This document shows positions 36,393 through 46,707 of a DNA stretch of 64,000 nucleotides, one piece after another. The translations under genes and the position numbers were made by a program. This stretch comes from Fibrobacter sp. UWB5 (GTDB lineage: Bacteria > Fibrobacterota > Fibrobacteria > Fibrobacterales > Fibrobacteraceae), in NCBI RefSeq assembly GCF_002210295.1, contig NZ_MWQH01000004.1, positions 124,001 to 188,000 on the forward strand, given 5' to 3'. Numbering within the stretch: position 1 is the first letter of the stretch; the number at the start of each line of letters is the position of its first letter. The notes below the pieces were generated by a model. It did no database searches. It was not told where the DNA came from and worked only from the letters and a program-made list of their open reading frames with translations.

Positions 36393-36476
36393 TGTGAAAT
36401 GTGCGTGCGGCTTCGCCGCAATGTGTAATGTGAAGTGTGAAATGTGAAATTACACATCTCACATCCCACATTGTAA
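36393..36476. terminator. Bidirectional stem-loop region built of ATGTG repeats
   Basis: The gap between two convergent genes contains a GCGGC-TTC-GCCGC hairpin (36,407-36,419) and a longer imperfect stem pairing 36,420-36,438 with 36,452-36,472 (ATGTG-type units against CACAT units). TGTGAAATGTG occurs twice (36,393-36,403 and 36,436-36,446). It probably ends transcription from both sides, though no long T tract is present. Confidence 0.5.
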
Positions 36477-36881
36477 TTACTTCACCTTCACGACGAAAGC
36501 GGTAATGTTGTAGGCGGACAGTTCGCGAGCCTTGTCTTCGGCGGCTTTCTTGTTACCCCAGCCACCGCCACGGAGCTTGTAGAACGGGGCGTCGAACACC
36601 ACCTGGACCGCATAGCCAGTGCTTGCAGAAAGCTGGGCGCGGCGACGCTGGGCGGCATCGAAATCAGCCACCGATTCAAACTGGAGCATGTAGTAGCCGT
36701 CAGACTTGGAAGCCTTGGCAGCGGCCTTCGGCATAGCATCATTCTTGGTGCTAGCGCTATCGCGCAGGGAGGCGTTCAAAACAGGTTTGTATTCCTTGCC
36801 GCGGAAAAGGGTATCCAAATCGGTCGGTTCGGCGGCAAAGGCCAAAGCGCAAAAACAAATAACAGCTAAAATCTTTCGCAT
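36477..36881 (-). CDS. Small exported SPOR-domain-like protein
   Basis: The 134-residue protein has a signal peptide (MRKILAVICFCALAFA), a short linker rich in Ala/Lys/Ser, and a C-terminal segment (about 62-134) that fits a SPOR fold: GYYMLQFESVADFDAAQRRR, then YAVQVVFDAPFYKLRGG and KKAAEDKARELSAY. SPOR domains bind peptidoglycan stripped of stem peptides, often at the division site. The start is supported by a TATATT box (36,888-36,893) 6 bases upstream. It lies downstream of a fibro-slime gene but is separated from it by a terminator. Confidence 0.75.
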   Translation of the reverse strand: MRKILAVICFCALAFAAEPTDLDTLFRGKEYKPVLNASLRDSASTKNDAMPKAAAKASKSDGYYMLQFESVADFDAAQRRRAQLSASTGYAVQVVFDAPFYKLRGGGWGNKKAAEDKARELSAYNITAFVVKVK

Positions 36882-36887
36882 GTCCTA

Positions 36888-36893
36888 AATATA
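36888..36893 (-). promoter_or_regulatory. TATATT box 6 bases before the SPOR-like start
   Basis: On the minus strand TATATT is followed by TAGGAC and the ATG at 36,881. The box abuts the T tract of the terminator of the preceding gene. Confidence 0.42.
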
Positions 36894-36926
36894 AAAAAAG
36901 GAACGGATTTTATCCGTTCCTTTTTT
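36894..36926 (-). terminator. Rho-independent terminator of the first fibro-slime gene
   Basis: A 14-bp stem (AAAAAAGGAACGGA against TCCGTTCCTTTTTT) with a 5-base loop lies 20 bases after the fibro-slime stop codon and provides a T tract on the minus strand. Confidence 0.88.
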
Positions 36927-36946
36927 CAAATCTGTTCGTCAGATTC

Positions 36947-39900
36947 CTAGTTGCTAGAAGCCTTCAGGTAATCCGTCACAGGCTTCGGCGAGCGCTTGAT
37001 GCCCCAGACAGATGTGCTTTCCTGCTTAGCTTCCTTACCGGCAGAACCGAGCTTCACGTAAGAATTGAGCTTGACGATGTAAGCACCGGTACCCACCATG
37101 CGGCCCTTGTCGGAACGCATGTTCCAGCCGATGAAGAAGTTACGGTCGTTGCCAGCATCGGTGCAAAGTCCACCGTTGAAGTACTTTTCAGAGTTCTTGC
37201 TGTCGTCGCAGTAGATCTTCTGGCTCTGGCCAGCCACGAAGCCACCGAGGTTCGTGTAGTACTGGACTTCGTAGTAGAAGAAGATGTCACCAGGTTCAAT
37301 TTTCTTGCGTTCTTCTTCGTCGAGACCGTTGAACAGAGCGTACATGTCAGCCTTGACAAAGTGACCAGGCTTGCCACCTTCAGCAGCCATGACTTCGTTC
37401 TTGGTCATAGTCGTACGGTAGGCGTTCACAGTCACAGCCGGCACCTTGTCGCCAGACGGGCCGTTAGCCGTAGAAGCGAACTTGTTTTCAATCACGGCGA
37501 TTTCAGCGTCACCCGTGACCGGCACCCACATAGACGGGAGTCTCTTCGTTTCGTTGTAACTCGTCGGAGAGTTCCAGTAGTAAGCCGCATCGGAAACAGC
37601 ACGGAGCGTGTCACCACCCAAGTTCGTCAGGTCAGTCGTATCGGACCAGAAGATGTTGGACAGGTCGCCACCCAAGCGGACATAGTCACCCACGTGCGGA
37701 GAAATGTCGCCGCGCAAGTACATGTACTTGATACGGCCTTCGCCCTTGGCAGAGCCCAAAGCAGGTTCGTTCTGAGCAGTCACCTTGGCAGAGGTATTGC
37801 CCAAAGCAGACACGAAGCGGTTGGATTCCGGCAGGTCGATTGCAGAATTCAAGTAGAAGTCCAGAGCGTCCTTCCTGTTAGAGGTCGTAACGAGCTTGAC
37901 CGGTTCAGACATAATGATCACGAGGCTGTCGTAGTCTGTCAGGTCGTCACCATTCTTAATGGTTCGCACTTCAGCACGCAGCGGCACCGGAGCAATACGG
38001 TCGGTCAAAGCACCGGCAAAGCCCTGCTTCATGTTCTTACCCTTATCTTCGAAGACAGCGTAAGAATGAACCTTACCCACACCAGCCGTCTTGACGGCTT
38101 CGGAGAGCGTGAGGCCACCAATCGTAATCAAGTTGGTGCAGTAGCCGCCCTTACCGTTGTATTCAACCGGGTTAGAGCAATCGATATTGTCCGTAGACAC
38201 TTCCATCAACTGGTTACAGGTAATGGCGGTATCCTTCGTAATGGTAGAATAGCCTTCCTTATACGGGTTATGGTTTTCAGCCGAAGCAGAATCCCACATC
38301 ACGCAAAGCTTGGTCGGCAAGGAGTCCTTGTGGATCGGACGGTCATAGTAAATCGCAATGGAGTCGCCGATACCATCGAGGTATTCCTGAGACATGCTGA
38401 AGTACGGGTCCGGAATCTTGAGTTCCAGAGAGGGAGTCTTTCCCTTCACGTCGAACACGTCAGCCAAGACCGGATACGGAACCGGAGGATCGCGGAAGTA
38501 GATCGGGTTGTAAACGGCCTGCACAAAGTCGTTGTATTCGGCAACGATCGTTGCGGGGCTGTTGATAGAAGGATCCGTATCCCAACGATACTTGGTCAGC
38601 GCACGCACAGAAATCGTGGCATAGCCACCTTCAAAGGTGTAAACACTGTCGATGAACTGAATCTTCGGAGAGGTCTGAGACCCCATGTGGATCGCGAGGC
38701 CATCGCATTCAGTCAAGCAAGCGCTATAGCTACCGTCTTCATTGGGCTTCAACACGGCGAGGTACAAGTCATACACAGAGCCGACCCAAAGTTCATCGTA
38801 AGCGCCGTCCGAATTCGGAGTCTGGCCCTTGACGGACTTGGCGTTAGCACCTTCTTCCGGAATCTGTTCAATGAACGTGATCTGCGGCAGATAGAAGCTA
38901 ATCGACACGGTATTTTCACGGCCAGTCACACCCACCTTGAAGGTCTGGATCGAATTGGTCATGTTGTCCATGTCAATCGTCGCATAGAGAGTATCGACAC
39001 CGGATTCACCGATAACACGCTTCTGACCAGAGGTGAGTCTTACGCGAGCCGTAGAGCCATCGGCCAAGGTAGAATCGTAGTAGAGTTCCAGCACCTTGTC
39101 GTAGGAGAGCGTGTATTCAACACCGGCAGCATCCTGCGGGAAGATTTCGACACCCTTCGTATTGCCTTCGCCAGGAGCCACAGAAGACACATAGACCGGA
39201 ATATATTCGCCAGCCATAGCGGTGGTCTGCAGGTTGTACTTACCGCCCGGAATATCGACACCGTTCGTATCCTTGGCGACACCGTTTGCGTAAATCACGT
39301 CGACTTCGCCACTCATACGGAAGGTTGCCACCTTCTTGGACTTACCATCGATGTTTACGAACAAAGTGTAACGGCCGCCACCCAAGCACATCTTATCCTT
39401 GTCCACCTTCGGGGCAGTGATAGAGGTCAGGTCGACACCGCACTTGTACACTCCCGGAGTAGAGACATTTTCAAAGCCCGGCACCGGTTCAGAAGAAGGA
39501 AGGTTTCCGTTCACAAGGGTATAGGAAATGCTCAGGTTTCCTTCAGAAATCATCTTGTCGCCGCAATAGGTTTCTTCCTTGTCGTCACCCGTCATGGCAG
39601 CAGCGCAAGAGCCGTCACCCGACTTGGTGTAGCAGATATTGTAAGACGTTTCGGCCGGATTCTGCTTGTTCTTGGTACCCTTCACGTCGATAGCGGTCTT
39701 CTGCATAATGTACATGTTCGTCTTGATACGCACGTTACTCATGGTGGTACGGCGGTCGCAGAAGAAGATATCGAGGTCATACTGGTTACCGGCAACAAGT
39801 TCGCCGCTCTTGCCCTTGAACTTATCCAGGTTCACATACCCCGGAGCGGCCAAGTGAGTACCACCCAGGTCCACAGCCAACTGGTTATCAATGAACACCC

Positions 39901-41635
39901 AAATGTCATCGTCGCCGCGGAAATTGAACTTCAGACCCGGCTTATGAGTGAACTTAGCGTGAGATTCAAAGCAGAACTGCTGGTTACGGCCACCTTTACC
40001 ATTCGCAGTTTCCTTAGACGTCCAACGCGGAGAGCCTTGTTGATTTGCAGGAGGGGCACTTTCTGTTCCATCACTAAAGAATGCCCAGCCCTTCGGGGCG
40101 TCGTTCGGGCAGCTCCATCCGAAAACACAATCGTTCGGGGCCGCCATACTAAAGTGTTCCCTAACAACAGTTTCAGTTCCTTCACCATCAGCAAAGAGGC
40201 CATCACACTTGATACCGCCATCCCAACCCGGACCACTGCAAAGAACATCAATTGCAGGAATACCTTCGTCAGGATCATCGGCACGGAGAACCGGACCATA
40301 GAACACCGGACCTTCAGCCGTACGCTTGGTACGTGCCTTGGCAACCGGAGTCTGAGTCGGGTCCGCAGCGAGAATAGAAGCATCATCCGTAGCTTCGACC
40401 GGGTAGAAACCACCCTGAACCGAAAGTCCCGGACTGGTGTAGTAGTCAGAGTCGAATTCCCACTTACCATCAGAAGAACGATGGAACGGCATATCGAAGC
40501 AGCTCTTTTCGTTCACGCCCTGAGTGTAGTTGAACAACTGGTTAAAGTACTTGTCATCCATAAAGCACTTCTTACCTGCCGTAGTCAATTTCGGCTTTCT
40601 CATAGACTGCGGAACCGTTTCATCAAGAGTTGATTCCACAATACCCGGAGTTACACCAATACAAGCGTTAATAGCCGCAATAGCGGTCGTCTTGTCAACG
40701 CCCTGAGCAGCAGTACCACTCATAGCCTGGCAGCCTTCGCCACCCTGAGACCAACAAGAGAATGCCGGATGCAAATCCGCATCGGTATCGTAAATAATAG
40801 CAGCCATGGTGTAAGAGCAGTTGCCTTCAATGCCATCCACTTCGGCGGCGCTATAGTAGTAACCGTCGTCATTGGTCTTCTGTTCTTCGTCCGGGACAAA
40901 GAACAAGGAGTCCACCATGTTAAAAATCATGTTCAAGGCAATCGGCTGGGCCGTGGCAGCGGTTTCCCAGTTGCCGTTCACGCCAATCATGTCTTCGCGA
41001 TCAGTATCATCATCACGGAAGAGCACCACGTTGTCCGTGATTTCTTCGTTGAAGAACACGTAGGAATACCATCCGCACATGCCATCCACGGCCTTCATCG
41101 GCTTACCGGTCTGGCCGCCATCCGTACTGAGCATCGGCACGGCAGACATCCACTCTTCGTAGTCAGGCGGAATCATTATAAAGAAATATTTTGCGTCAGG
41201 CGGGTTTTCGCTAATCACGGGCTTTTCCGGATCCGTCGGATTCGGGAAGATGTAAAGGTCGCCCGTCTTGCTACAAGGAATACCGGCATTCTGAGTACAG
41301 CTAGCCTTGTCGTATTCAATGCCCGTAATGCCTGGCTTCTGGCAGTAGTCGTTGTTTGCCGAGGCAATAAAGAATGTGGTGTCTTGTCCCTGAGCAATAA
41401 GGGAGGACGAAACCGTCCACCAGCCATCGGCTTGTTTTTTAAAGGGAACAAACTTGCCACCACCGGCGGCATAAGCTTCTGTCCAAGATGCAGGGGCTTG
41501 CAAATAAACGGTACCTTCGGCACAAACCTGACCGTTCAACGCAAATGCGCTCTGCACTCCAGCGAAAAGCAGACAAACACCCAACGCCCACTTGACCAGG
41601 AGGTTCATTTTGTTCATTTTCATTTTAGTTTCCAT
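36947..41635 (-). CDS. Giant fibro-slime domain surface protein (paralogue 1)
   Basis: The start is taken at ATG 41,635 (METKMKMNKMNLLVK), which gives a normal signal peptide and an AAGGA site 9-10 bases upstream; an in-frame start 61 codons earlier gives no sensible N-terminus. The 1562-residue protein has an N-terminal module ending in MCGWYSYVFF, then a fibro-slime domain of PA14/GLEYA-like lectin fold (about 470-650) with FNFRGDDDIWVFIDN and VDLGGTHLAAPGYV, the likely metal and ligand sites, then several beta-sandwich-like repeats. Fibro-slime proteins are Fibrobacter surface proteins linked to adhesion to plant fibre. The last 60 residues (GTGAYIVKLNSYVKLGSAG) resemble a FlgD-type Ig-like end. 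It is 60-70% alike its neighbour by eye in the fibro-slime region. Confidence 0.9.
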   Translation of the reverse strand: METKMKMNKMNLLVKWALGVCLLFAGVQSAFALNGQVCAEGTVYLQAPASWTEAYAAGGGKFVPFKKQADGWWTVSSSLIAQGQDTTFFIASANNDYCQKPGITGIEYDKASCTQNAGIPCSKTGDLYIFPNPTDPEKPVISENPPDAKYFFIMIPPDYEEWMSAVPMLSTDGGQTGKPMKAVDGMCGWYSYVFFNEEITDNVVLFRDDDTDREDMIGVNGNWETAATAQPIALNMIFNMVDSLFFVPDEEQKTNDDGYYYSAAEVDGIEGNCSYTMAAIIYDTDADLHPAFSCWSQGGEGCQAMSGTAAQGVDKTTAIAAINACIGVTPGIVESTLDETVPQSMRKPKLTTAGKKCFMDDKYFNQLFNYTQGVNEKSCFDMPFHRSSDGKWEFDSDYYTSPGLSVQGGFYPVEATDDASILAADPTQTPVAKARTKRTAEGPVFYGPVLRADDPDEGIPAIDVLCSGPGWDGGIKCDGLFADGEGTETVVREHFSMAAPNDCVFGWSCPNDAPKGWAFFSDGTESAPPANQQGSPRWTSKETANGKGGRNQQFCFESHAKFTHKPGLKFNFRGDDDIWVFIDNQLAVDLGGTHLAAPGYVNLDKFKGKSGELVAGNQYDLDIFFCDRRTTMSNVRIKTNMYIMQKTAIDVKGTKNKQNPAETSYNICYTKSGDGSCAAAMTGDDKEETYCGDKMISEGNLSISYTLVNGNLPSSEPVPGFENVSTPGVYKCGVDLTSITAPKVDKDKMCLGGGRYTLFVNIDGKSKKVATFRMSGEVDVIYANGVAKDTNGVDIPGGKYNLQTTAMAGEYIPVYVSSVAPGEGNTKGVEIFPQDAAGVEYTLSYDKVLELYYDSTLADGSTARVRLTSGQKRVIGESGVDTLYATIDMDNMTNSIQTFKVGVTGRENTVSISFYLPQITFIEQIPEEGANAKSVKGQTPNSDGAYDELWVGSVYDLYLAVLKPNEDGSYSACLTECDGLAIHMGSQTSPKIQFIDSVYTFEGGYATISVRALTKYRWDTDPSINSPATIVAEYNDFVQAVYNPIYFRDPPVPYPVLADVFDVKGKTPSLELKIPDPYFSMSQEYLDGIGDSIAIYYDRPIHKDSLPTKLCVMWDSASAENHNPYKEGYSTITKDTAITCNQLMEVSTDNIDCSNPVEYNGKGGYCTNLITIGGLTLSEAVKTAGVGKVHSYAVFEDKGKNMKQGFAGALTDRIAPVPLRAEVRTIKNGDDLTDYDSLVIIMSEPVKLVTTSNRKDALDFYLNSAIDLPESNRFVSALGNTSAKVTAQNEPALGSAKGEGRIKYMYLRGDISPHVGDYVRLGGDLSNIFWSDTTDLTNLGGDTLRAVSDAAYYWNSPTSYNETKRLPSMWVPVTGDAEIAVIENKFASTANGPSGDKVPAVTVNAYRTTMTKNEVMAAEGGKPGHFVKADMYALFNGLDEEERKKIEPGDIFFYYEVQYYTNLGGFVAGQSQKIYCDDSKNSEKYFNGGLCTDAGNDRNFFIGWNMRSDKGRMVGTGAYIVKLNSYVKLGSAGKEAKQESTSVWGIKRSPKPVTDYLKASSN

Positions 41636-41659
41636 CGATGGTTTTCCTTCCAACATAGA

Positions 41660-41693
41660 ATGGCAAAAAGGCAATCCTTTTTTGAAATGCCAT
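41660..41693 (-). promoter_or_regulatory. Conserved 5'-leader hairpin before fibro-slime paralogue 1
   Basis: CAAAAAGG (41,664-41,671) pairs with CCTTTTTTG (41,676-41,684), and outer arms ATGGC and GCCAT extend the stem. It begins 28 bases upstream of the ATG. A similar hairpin sits at the matching place before the other giant paralogue. It could be an attenuator or an operator. Confidence 0.45.
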
Positions 41694-41880
41694 AGACCGC
41701 CCTCAAATTTACTCTTTTTTGCGGAAAAAGCCAATTTATTTTTTCTGATTTTTTGTGAATTTTTAGTTCCTTTTGTGTACAAAAACTTATAAAAACGAAA
41801 CAGCGTGAGTTTTGTCACAAGAAAAACAGCTAGTGTAAAATTATGTTTTCAACACACGGGTTTCAAGCCTGATCCATATA
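41694..41880 (-). promoter_or_regulatory. Upstream region of fibro-slime paralogue 1
   Basis: This AT-rich stretch between the leader hairpin and the terminator of the next fibro-slime gene has long T/A runs but no open frame that looks coding. It presumably holds the promoter; I cannot assign a convincing -35/-10 pair. Confidence 0.3.
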
Positions 41881-41910
41881 AAAAAGGAATGGATTCGTTC
41901 CATTCCTTTT
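41881..41910 (-). terminator. Rho-independent terminator of the second fibro-slime gene
   Basis: AAAAGGAATGGA pairs with TCCATTCCTTTT around a TTCGT loop, 21 bases past the stop codon at 41,932, with a T run on the minus strand. Confidence 0.85.
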
Positions 41911-41931
41911 ATTAGCCATAAATCGATTAAT

Positions 41932-44900
41932 TTATTCGGCAACAGCCTTCATGTATCCCGTATCGGGTTTCGGCGAACGTCTGACGCCCCACACGGATGT
42001 ACTTTCTTGCTTAGCACGCTTACCGGCAGAACCGAGTCTCACGTAAGACTTGAGTTTCACGATGTAAGCACCCGTACCCACCTGGCGACCATTGTCAGAA
42101 CGCATGTTCCAACCAATGTAGAAGTTACGGTCGTTACCGGCATCGGTACAAAGTCCGCCACCGAAGTACTGGATACGTTCACCCGTTTCCGGATTGATTT
42201 CGGTATTCTTATTGTCATCGCAGTAAATCTTCGCGGTCTTGCTCGCTACAAAGTTACCCAGGTTGGTATAGTACTGGACTTCAAAGTAGAAGAACACATC
42301 CTGCGGCAAGATCGAGGCACGTTCTTCCGGAGTAAGGCCATTGTACAAGGCATACATATCTGCCTTGACCAAGTGACCGGGCCTACCACCTTCTTCAGCC
42401 CAAATTTCAGCCTTGGTCTTGGTCGTGCGGTAAACGTTCACAGACACGGCCGGAGTCTTTTCGCTGCTCGGGACGTTTGCTGTAGAAGCATACTTGATTT
42501 CGTCCACGGCGATTTCGGCATCGCCAACCACCGGAACCCACATCGAGGGCACGCGCTTGGTTTCGTTGTATGCCGTCGGAGAATTCCAATGGTATCCAGC
42601 GTCATCGGCAGAGCGCATCGAAGCGGCATCGGCGGCAAGCGCGTTGATGTCAGTCGTATCAGACCAGAAGACATTCGACATATCACCAGCCAGGCGCACA
42701 TAGTCACCCACATGCGGAGAAACGCTGCCACGCAGGTACATATACTTGATACGGCCTTCACCCGTCTTGGCATCAGTGCCCAAAGCCGGATCACTCTGGG
42801 CAGTCACCACAGAAGAGCCGTCGCCCAAGGCAGATACATAGCGGTTCGATTCGGCCAGTTCAATGGCAGAATTCAAGTAGAAGTCCAAAGCCTGCTTCTT
42901 GTTGGAAGACGTTACCAACTTAACCGGTTCAGACATCACCACCACAAGGCTATCGTAGTCGGTCAAGTCGTCACCGTTCTTAAGGGTACGTACTTCGGCA
43001 CGCAGCGGCACAGGCGCCATACGGTCCGTAAGTTTACCGCTAAAGCCCTGCTTCACCGCCTTACCCTTGTCTTCGAATGCCGCGAAAGAATGGACCATGC
43101 CAATACCGGACGTCTTCACCTTTTCGGACAGGGTCAAGCCGCCCACCATAATAATATTGGTGCAGTAACCGCTATCAGACGGTGCAGAACAGTCAATGTT
43201 GCTTGCATCAAGCGACACGAGTGCGTTACAGGTAATAGCGGAATCCTTCGGCATCGTCGAAATCTTTTCTTGGTACGGGTTATGGAATTCAGCCGTAGTG
43301 GAATCCCACATCACGCAAATCTTGGACGGCAAGGAGTCCTTGTGAATACGGCGGTCGTAGTAAATGGCCACGGAGTCGCCGATACCATCCAGGTATTCCT
43401 GCTGCATGCTAAAGTACGGAGACGGAATAGCATGTTCCAAGGTCGGCAATGAACCGCGGGCATCGAACACGTCTGCCAAGACCGGGAACGGTACCGGCGG
43501 ATCGCGGAAGTACATCGGGCTATACACGGCCTTCACGAAGTCATTGTATTCAGCCACGATCGATGCCGGGCTGTGGATTGACGGATCCGTATCCCAGCGG
43601 TACTTGGTCACCGAGCGAATCGATATCTTGGTATAACCATTTACAAAGTATGCTTCTGTCTGTCCTTCATCCCACATAAAGTCAATCTTCGGGGAGGTCT
43701 CAGAGCCCTTATGGATGGCGACACCATTGCACTTTTCAGTACAAATGCTGTAGGTTCCATCCAAATCCGGGACCAGGATTGCCAAGTACATATCGTAAAT
43801 GGTACCGACCCAGTTTTCATCGTAAGAACCGTCAGCCTTCGGAGTCTGGCCCTTGACAGGGACTGCGACTTCGTCTTCGGTTTCCGGAATACTCTCGATG
43901 AACGTAATCTGCGGCAGGTAGAAGTAGAGTGTCAGCGGAGTCGGTCTGCCAGAAACGCTGATTTCGAACGGCGTAATCGGTTGCTGCAGGTTTTCCATAT
44001 CAACCGTCGCATAAAGCGTATCGATACCGGCAGGGCCAATCGTCTGCTTTTCGCCGGAATGGAGCTTCTGGTATGCTTCTGCACCCGTAGTCGGATCGAC
44101 AACCTTTCTGTACACGGTCATCATATTGTTATAGGCAAGCGTATATTCCATGCCGGCAGCGTCATCCGGGAAGATTTCGAGGTCATCGGAATCGGTACCA
44201 GGAGCGACGTTCGACACATAGATCGGAATCATTTCGCCACCCATGGCAATGGTTTCCACATTGTACTTACCCTTCTGAACGACGTCGCCGGTTTCTTCAT
44301 CCACAGAAATGGCGTTACCATTCTTGTAGAGCACATCCACTTCACCGGTGGTCTTGAAACTCATGACCTTCTGGGACTTGCCATCGATGGTCACGAACAA
44401 GGTGTAATAGCCGCCCGGCAAGCAGGTGCTGGACTTGTCAACCTTCGGTTCTACAAGGTTCGTCAAGTCGATACCGCACTTGTACACGCCCTGGACATTG
44501 ACATTTTCAAAGCCGGGGACAACGTTTTCGGTAATCTTCTTACCGTTCACGAGCGTGTAAGAGGGAATTCTACCCGATTCAAGAATTTCGATACCGCAAT
44601 AGGTGGCACCGTCTTCGGTACCCGTCATGGCAGCGGCGCAAGAACCGTCGCTTGTCACCGTAAAGCAAAGGTGGTCGTAAATCGTTTCGGCGGGATTCGT
44701 CGGATTCTTTTTACCCTTCACTTCGATAGCGGTCTTCTGCATGATGTACATGTTCGTCTTGATACGCACGTTACTCATGGTCGTACGACGGTCGCAGAAG
44801 AAGATATCCAAGTCATACGTGTTGCCAACCACCAAATTCTGGCCATTATAGCCCTTGAAGCTGTCTAGGTCCACATAACCCGGAGCAGCCAAATGCGTAC

Positions 44901-46707
44901 CGCCCAAGTCCACAGCCAAGGTATTGTCGATAAACACCCAAATGTCATCGTCACCGCGGAAGTTGAACTTCAAGCCCGGCTTAAATGTAAACTTGGCATG
45001 CGATTCAAAGCAGAACTGCTGGTTACGGCCTCCCTTGCCGTTCGCCGTTTCTACAGATTTCCAACGAGGTTCATTGGCATCACTTCTTGCAGCCGGAGTT
45101 TCTGTTCCACTCACAAAGAAGGCCCAGTCTTCAGGAGCATCTGCCTTGCAGCTCCAACCAAAAATGCATTGGCCAAACTTAGGCGAAAGTTCCGCATCCG
45201 TTCCGGTACCATCCGCAAAGAGGGTTTCGCAATCCCTGCCCTTGTTCCAACCCGGGCCATTGCAAAGAATATCGATTTCCGGCATATCTTCCGCCGCATT
45301 AATTTTACGAAGGGGCGAAGAATAGAACACCGGGCCTTCGGCCGTACGCTTGGTACGGGCAGCAGCCACGGGCACCTGATTCGGGTCAGCCAAAAGAATG
45401 GACGCATCCGTCGTATTTTCTACCGGGTAGAAACCTCCCGGCACGGTAAGTCCCGGGCTGGTATAATAGTCAGAGTCGAATTCCCACTTGCCATCCTTTG
45501 CTCGCTTGAACGGCATGTCAAAGCAGCTCTTTTCGTTCACTCCCGGAGTATAGTTGAACAGCATGCCAAAGTAAGAGTCATCGATAAAGCAGTTCTTACC
45601 CTTCGTACTCAATTTGGGCTTTCTCTGGGACTGCGGAACCGACGGATCAAGTTTGCTTTCGACAAGCCCCGAAGTCACGCCAATACAGGCGTTTACAAGT
45701 TGCTGAGCCGTCGTCGCAGCAATGCCCAAGGCGCCATTCTGGCAACCTTCGCCACCACCATCCTTGTAGCAAGAGAAGGCCGGGTGCAAGCTGGCATCGG
45801 AGTCGTAAATAATAGCAGCCATGGTATAGGAGCAAGTTCCTTCGATACCGCCGACTTCAGCCTTACTATAGAAATAGCCATCCGGGCTATCGCCTTTCTG
45901 TTCTTCGTCCGGAACAAAGAACAAGGAGTCAACCATGTTCAAAAGGAATCCCAAAGGTATCGGCTGGGCCTGATCCTCTTCTTCCCAGTTGCCGTTCACA
46001 CCAATCATATCTGCACGTTCAAGGTCATCATCGCGATAAAGCACCACATTGTCAGAAATATCCTGACCCACAAACACATAGGAATACCAACCGCACATAT
46101 CGTTCACAGCCGTCATGGGAGAGCCGGTCAAGCCCCCATCAAAACTGATCATCGGAACGGCAGACATCCAGTCTTCCATTTCAGGCGGAATCATCACGAA
46201 GAAATACTTTGCACCAGGAGGATACTTTCCGGTAAAGGTTTTGCCCGGGCTATTGGGATTTTCGGTCACATATACATGTTCGCCTTCACCGGGGCAACGG
46301 AGAGAGGCGTTATTGATAAACCAACTGTTATCGTTTGTATTCAGCGGCGTAACAGCAAACGCAGTACTGGTAACACCTTGAAAAGTTGCATTCACCGAAG
46401 CCTGATTTCCTATAGCGAAAAAGGGGCTTTGGTTATCCGTGATACCCAGTCCTTCCAGGTCATATTCATAGAAACCATCGGCATTCAATGTCATTTTTCG
46501 AGTAAACTGGACATTTTTACCGCCAATATAAGCTGTAGTCCAGTCATCCGGAGCCTTAAAGTACACCGTACCTTTACAGGTGATCGGGTTCTGGCTCTGT
46601 TGCCCTTGAGCCCAAACCCCTTGCACCCCCGCAAAGAGCAGGCAACAGCCCAGGGCATATTTCCACAACGACATTTTCCACAAAGAAAATTGTGTATCTC
46701 TCTTCAT
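41932..46707 (-). CDS. Giant fibro-slime domain surface protein (paralogue 2)
   Basis: The 1591-residue protein starts with a signal peptide (residues 1-33, ending VWAQG). Its N-terminal module (MIPPEMEDWMSAVPM, MCGWYSYVFV) and the fibro-slime domain (about 480-670, FNFRGDDDIWVFIDN, VDLGGTHLAAPGYV, FCDRRTTMSNVRI) match paralogue 1 almost block for block, and the long C-terminal part (DDLTDYDSLVVVMSEPVKLV, YIGWNMRSDNGRQVG) does too. The pair is therefore a tandem duplication of full-length genes. The PA14-like domain with its DDD and DLGGTH residues suggests calcium-dependent carbohydrate binding. It faces the FHA-GGDEF gene across a 314-base promoter region. Confidence 0.9.
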   Translation of the reverse strand: MKRDTQFSLWKMSLWKYALGCCLLFAGVQGVWAQGQQSQNPITCKGTVYFKAPDDWTTAYIGGKNVQFTRKMTLNADGFYEYDLEGLGITDNQSPFFAIGNQASVNATFQGVTSTAFAVTPLNTNDNSWFINNASLRCPGEGEHVYVTENPNSPGKTFTGKYPPGAKYFFVMIPPEMEDWMSAVPMISFDGGLTGSPMTAVNDMCGWYSYVFVGQDISDNVVLYRDDDLERADMIGVNGNWEEEDQAQPIPLGFLLNMVDSLFFVPDEEQKGDSPDGYFYSKAEVGGIEGTCSYTMAAIIYDSDASLHPAFSCYKDGGGEGCQNGALGIAATTAQQLVNACIGVTSGLVESKLDPSVPQSQRKPKLSTKGKNCFIDDSYFGMLFNYTPGVNEKSCFDMPFKRAKDGKWEFDSDYYTSPGLTVPGGFYPVENTTDASILLADPNQVPVAAARTKRTAEGPVFYSSPLRKINAAEDMPEIDILCNGPGWNKGRDCETLFADGTGTDAELSPKFGQCIFGWSCKADAPEDWAFFVSGTETPAARSDANEPRWKSVETANGKGGRNQQFCFESHAKFTFKPGLKFNFRGDDDIWVFIDNTLAVDLGGTHLAAPGYVDLDSFKGYNGQNLVVGNTYDLDIFFCDRRTTMSNVRIKTNMYIMQKTAIEVKGKKNPTNPAETIYDHLCFTVTSDGSCAAAMTGTEDGATYCGIEILESGRIPSYTLVNGKKITENVVPGFENVNVQGVYKCGIDLTNLVEPKVDKSSTCLPGGYYTLFVTIDGKSQKVMSFKTTGEVDVLYKNGNAISVDEETGDVVQKGKYNVETIAMGGEMIPIYVSNVAPGTDSDDLEIFPDDAAGMEYTLAYNNMMTVYRKVVDPTTGAEAYQKLHSGEKQTIGPAGIDTLYATVDMENLQQPITPFEISVSGRPTPLTLYFYLPQITFIESIPETEDEVAVPVKGQTPKADGSYDENWVGTIYDMYLAILVPDLDGTYSICTEKCNGVAIHKGSETSPKIDFMWDEGQTEAYFVNGYTKISIRSVTKYRWDTDPSIHSPASIVAEYNDFVKAVYSPMYFRDPPVPFPVLADVFDARGSLPTLEHAIPSPYFSMQQEYLDGIGDSVAIYYDRRIHKDSLPSKICVMWDSTTAEFHNPYQEKISTMPKDSAITCNALVSLDASNIDCSAPSDSGYCTNIIMVGGLTLSEKVKTSGIGMVHSFAAFEDKGKAVKQGFSGKLTDRMAPVPLRAEVRTLKNGDDLTDYDSLVVVMSEPVKLVTSSNKKQALDFYLNSAIELAESNRYVSALGDGSSVVTAQSDPALGTDAKTGEGRIKYMYLRGSVSPHVGDYVRLAGDMSNVFWSDTTDINALAADAASMRSADDAGYHWNSPTAYNETKRVPSMWVPVVGDAEIAVDEIKYASTANVPSSEKTPAVSVNVYRTTKTKAEIWAEEGGRPGHLVKADMYALYNGLTPEERASILPQDVFFYFEVQYYTNLGNFVASKTAKIYCDDNKNTEINPETGERIQYFGGGLCTDAGNDRNFYIGWNMRSDNGRQVGTGAYIVKLKSYVRLGSAGKRAKQESTSVWGVRRSPKPDTGYMKAVAE

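Noticed and set aside
36393-36476. ATGTG repeats as a CRISPR-like or mobile element
   Set aside because: Only a few short units in one gap between convergent genes; they fold as a stem and are better read as a transcription end.
37361-40633. 1090-codon open frame on the plus strand inside fibro-slime paralogue 1
   Set aside because: It is antisense to a gene with signal peptide, recognised domains and a paralogue. The translated product has no motif or signal, and its composition (rich in Arg, His, Val) is typical of a mirror frame caused by codon bias.
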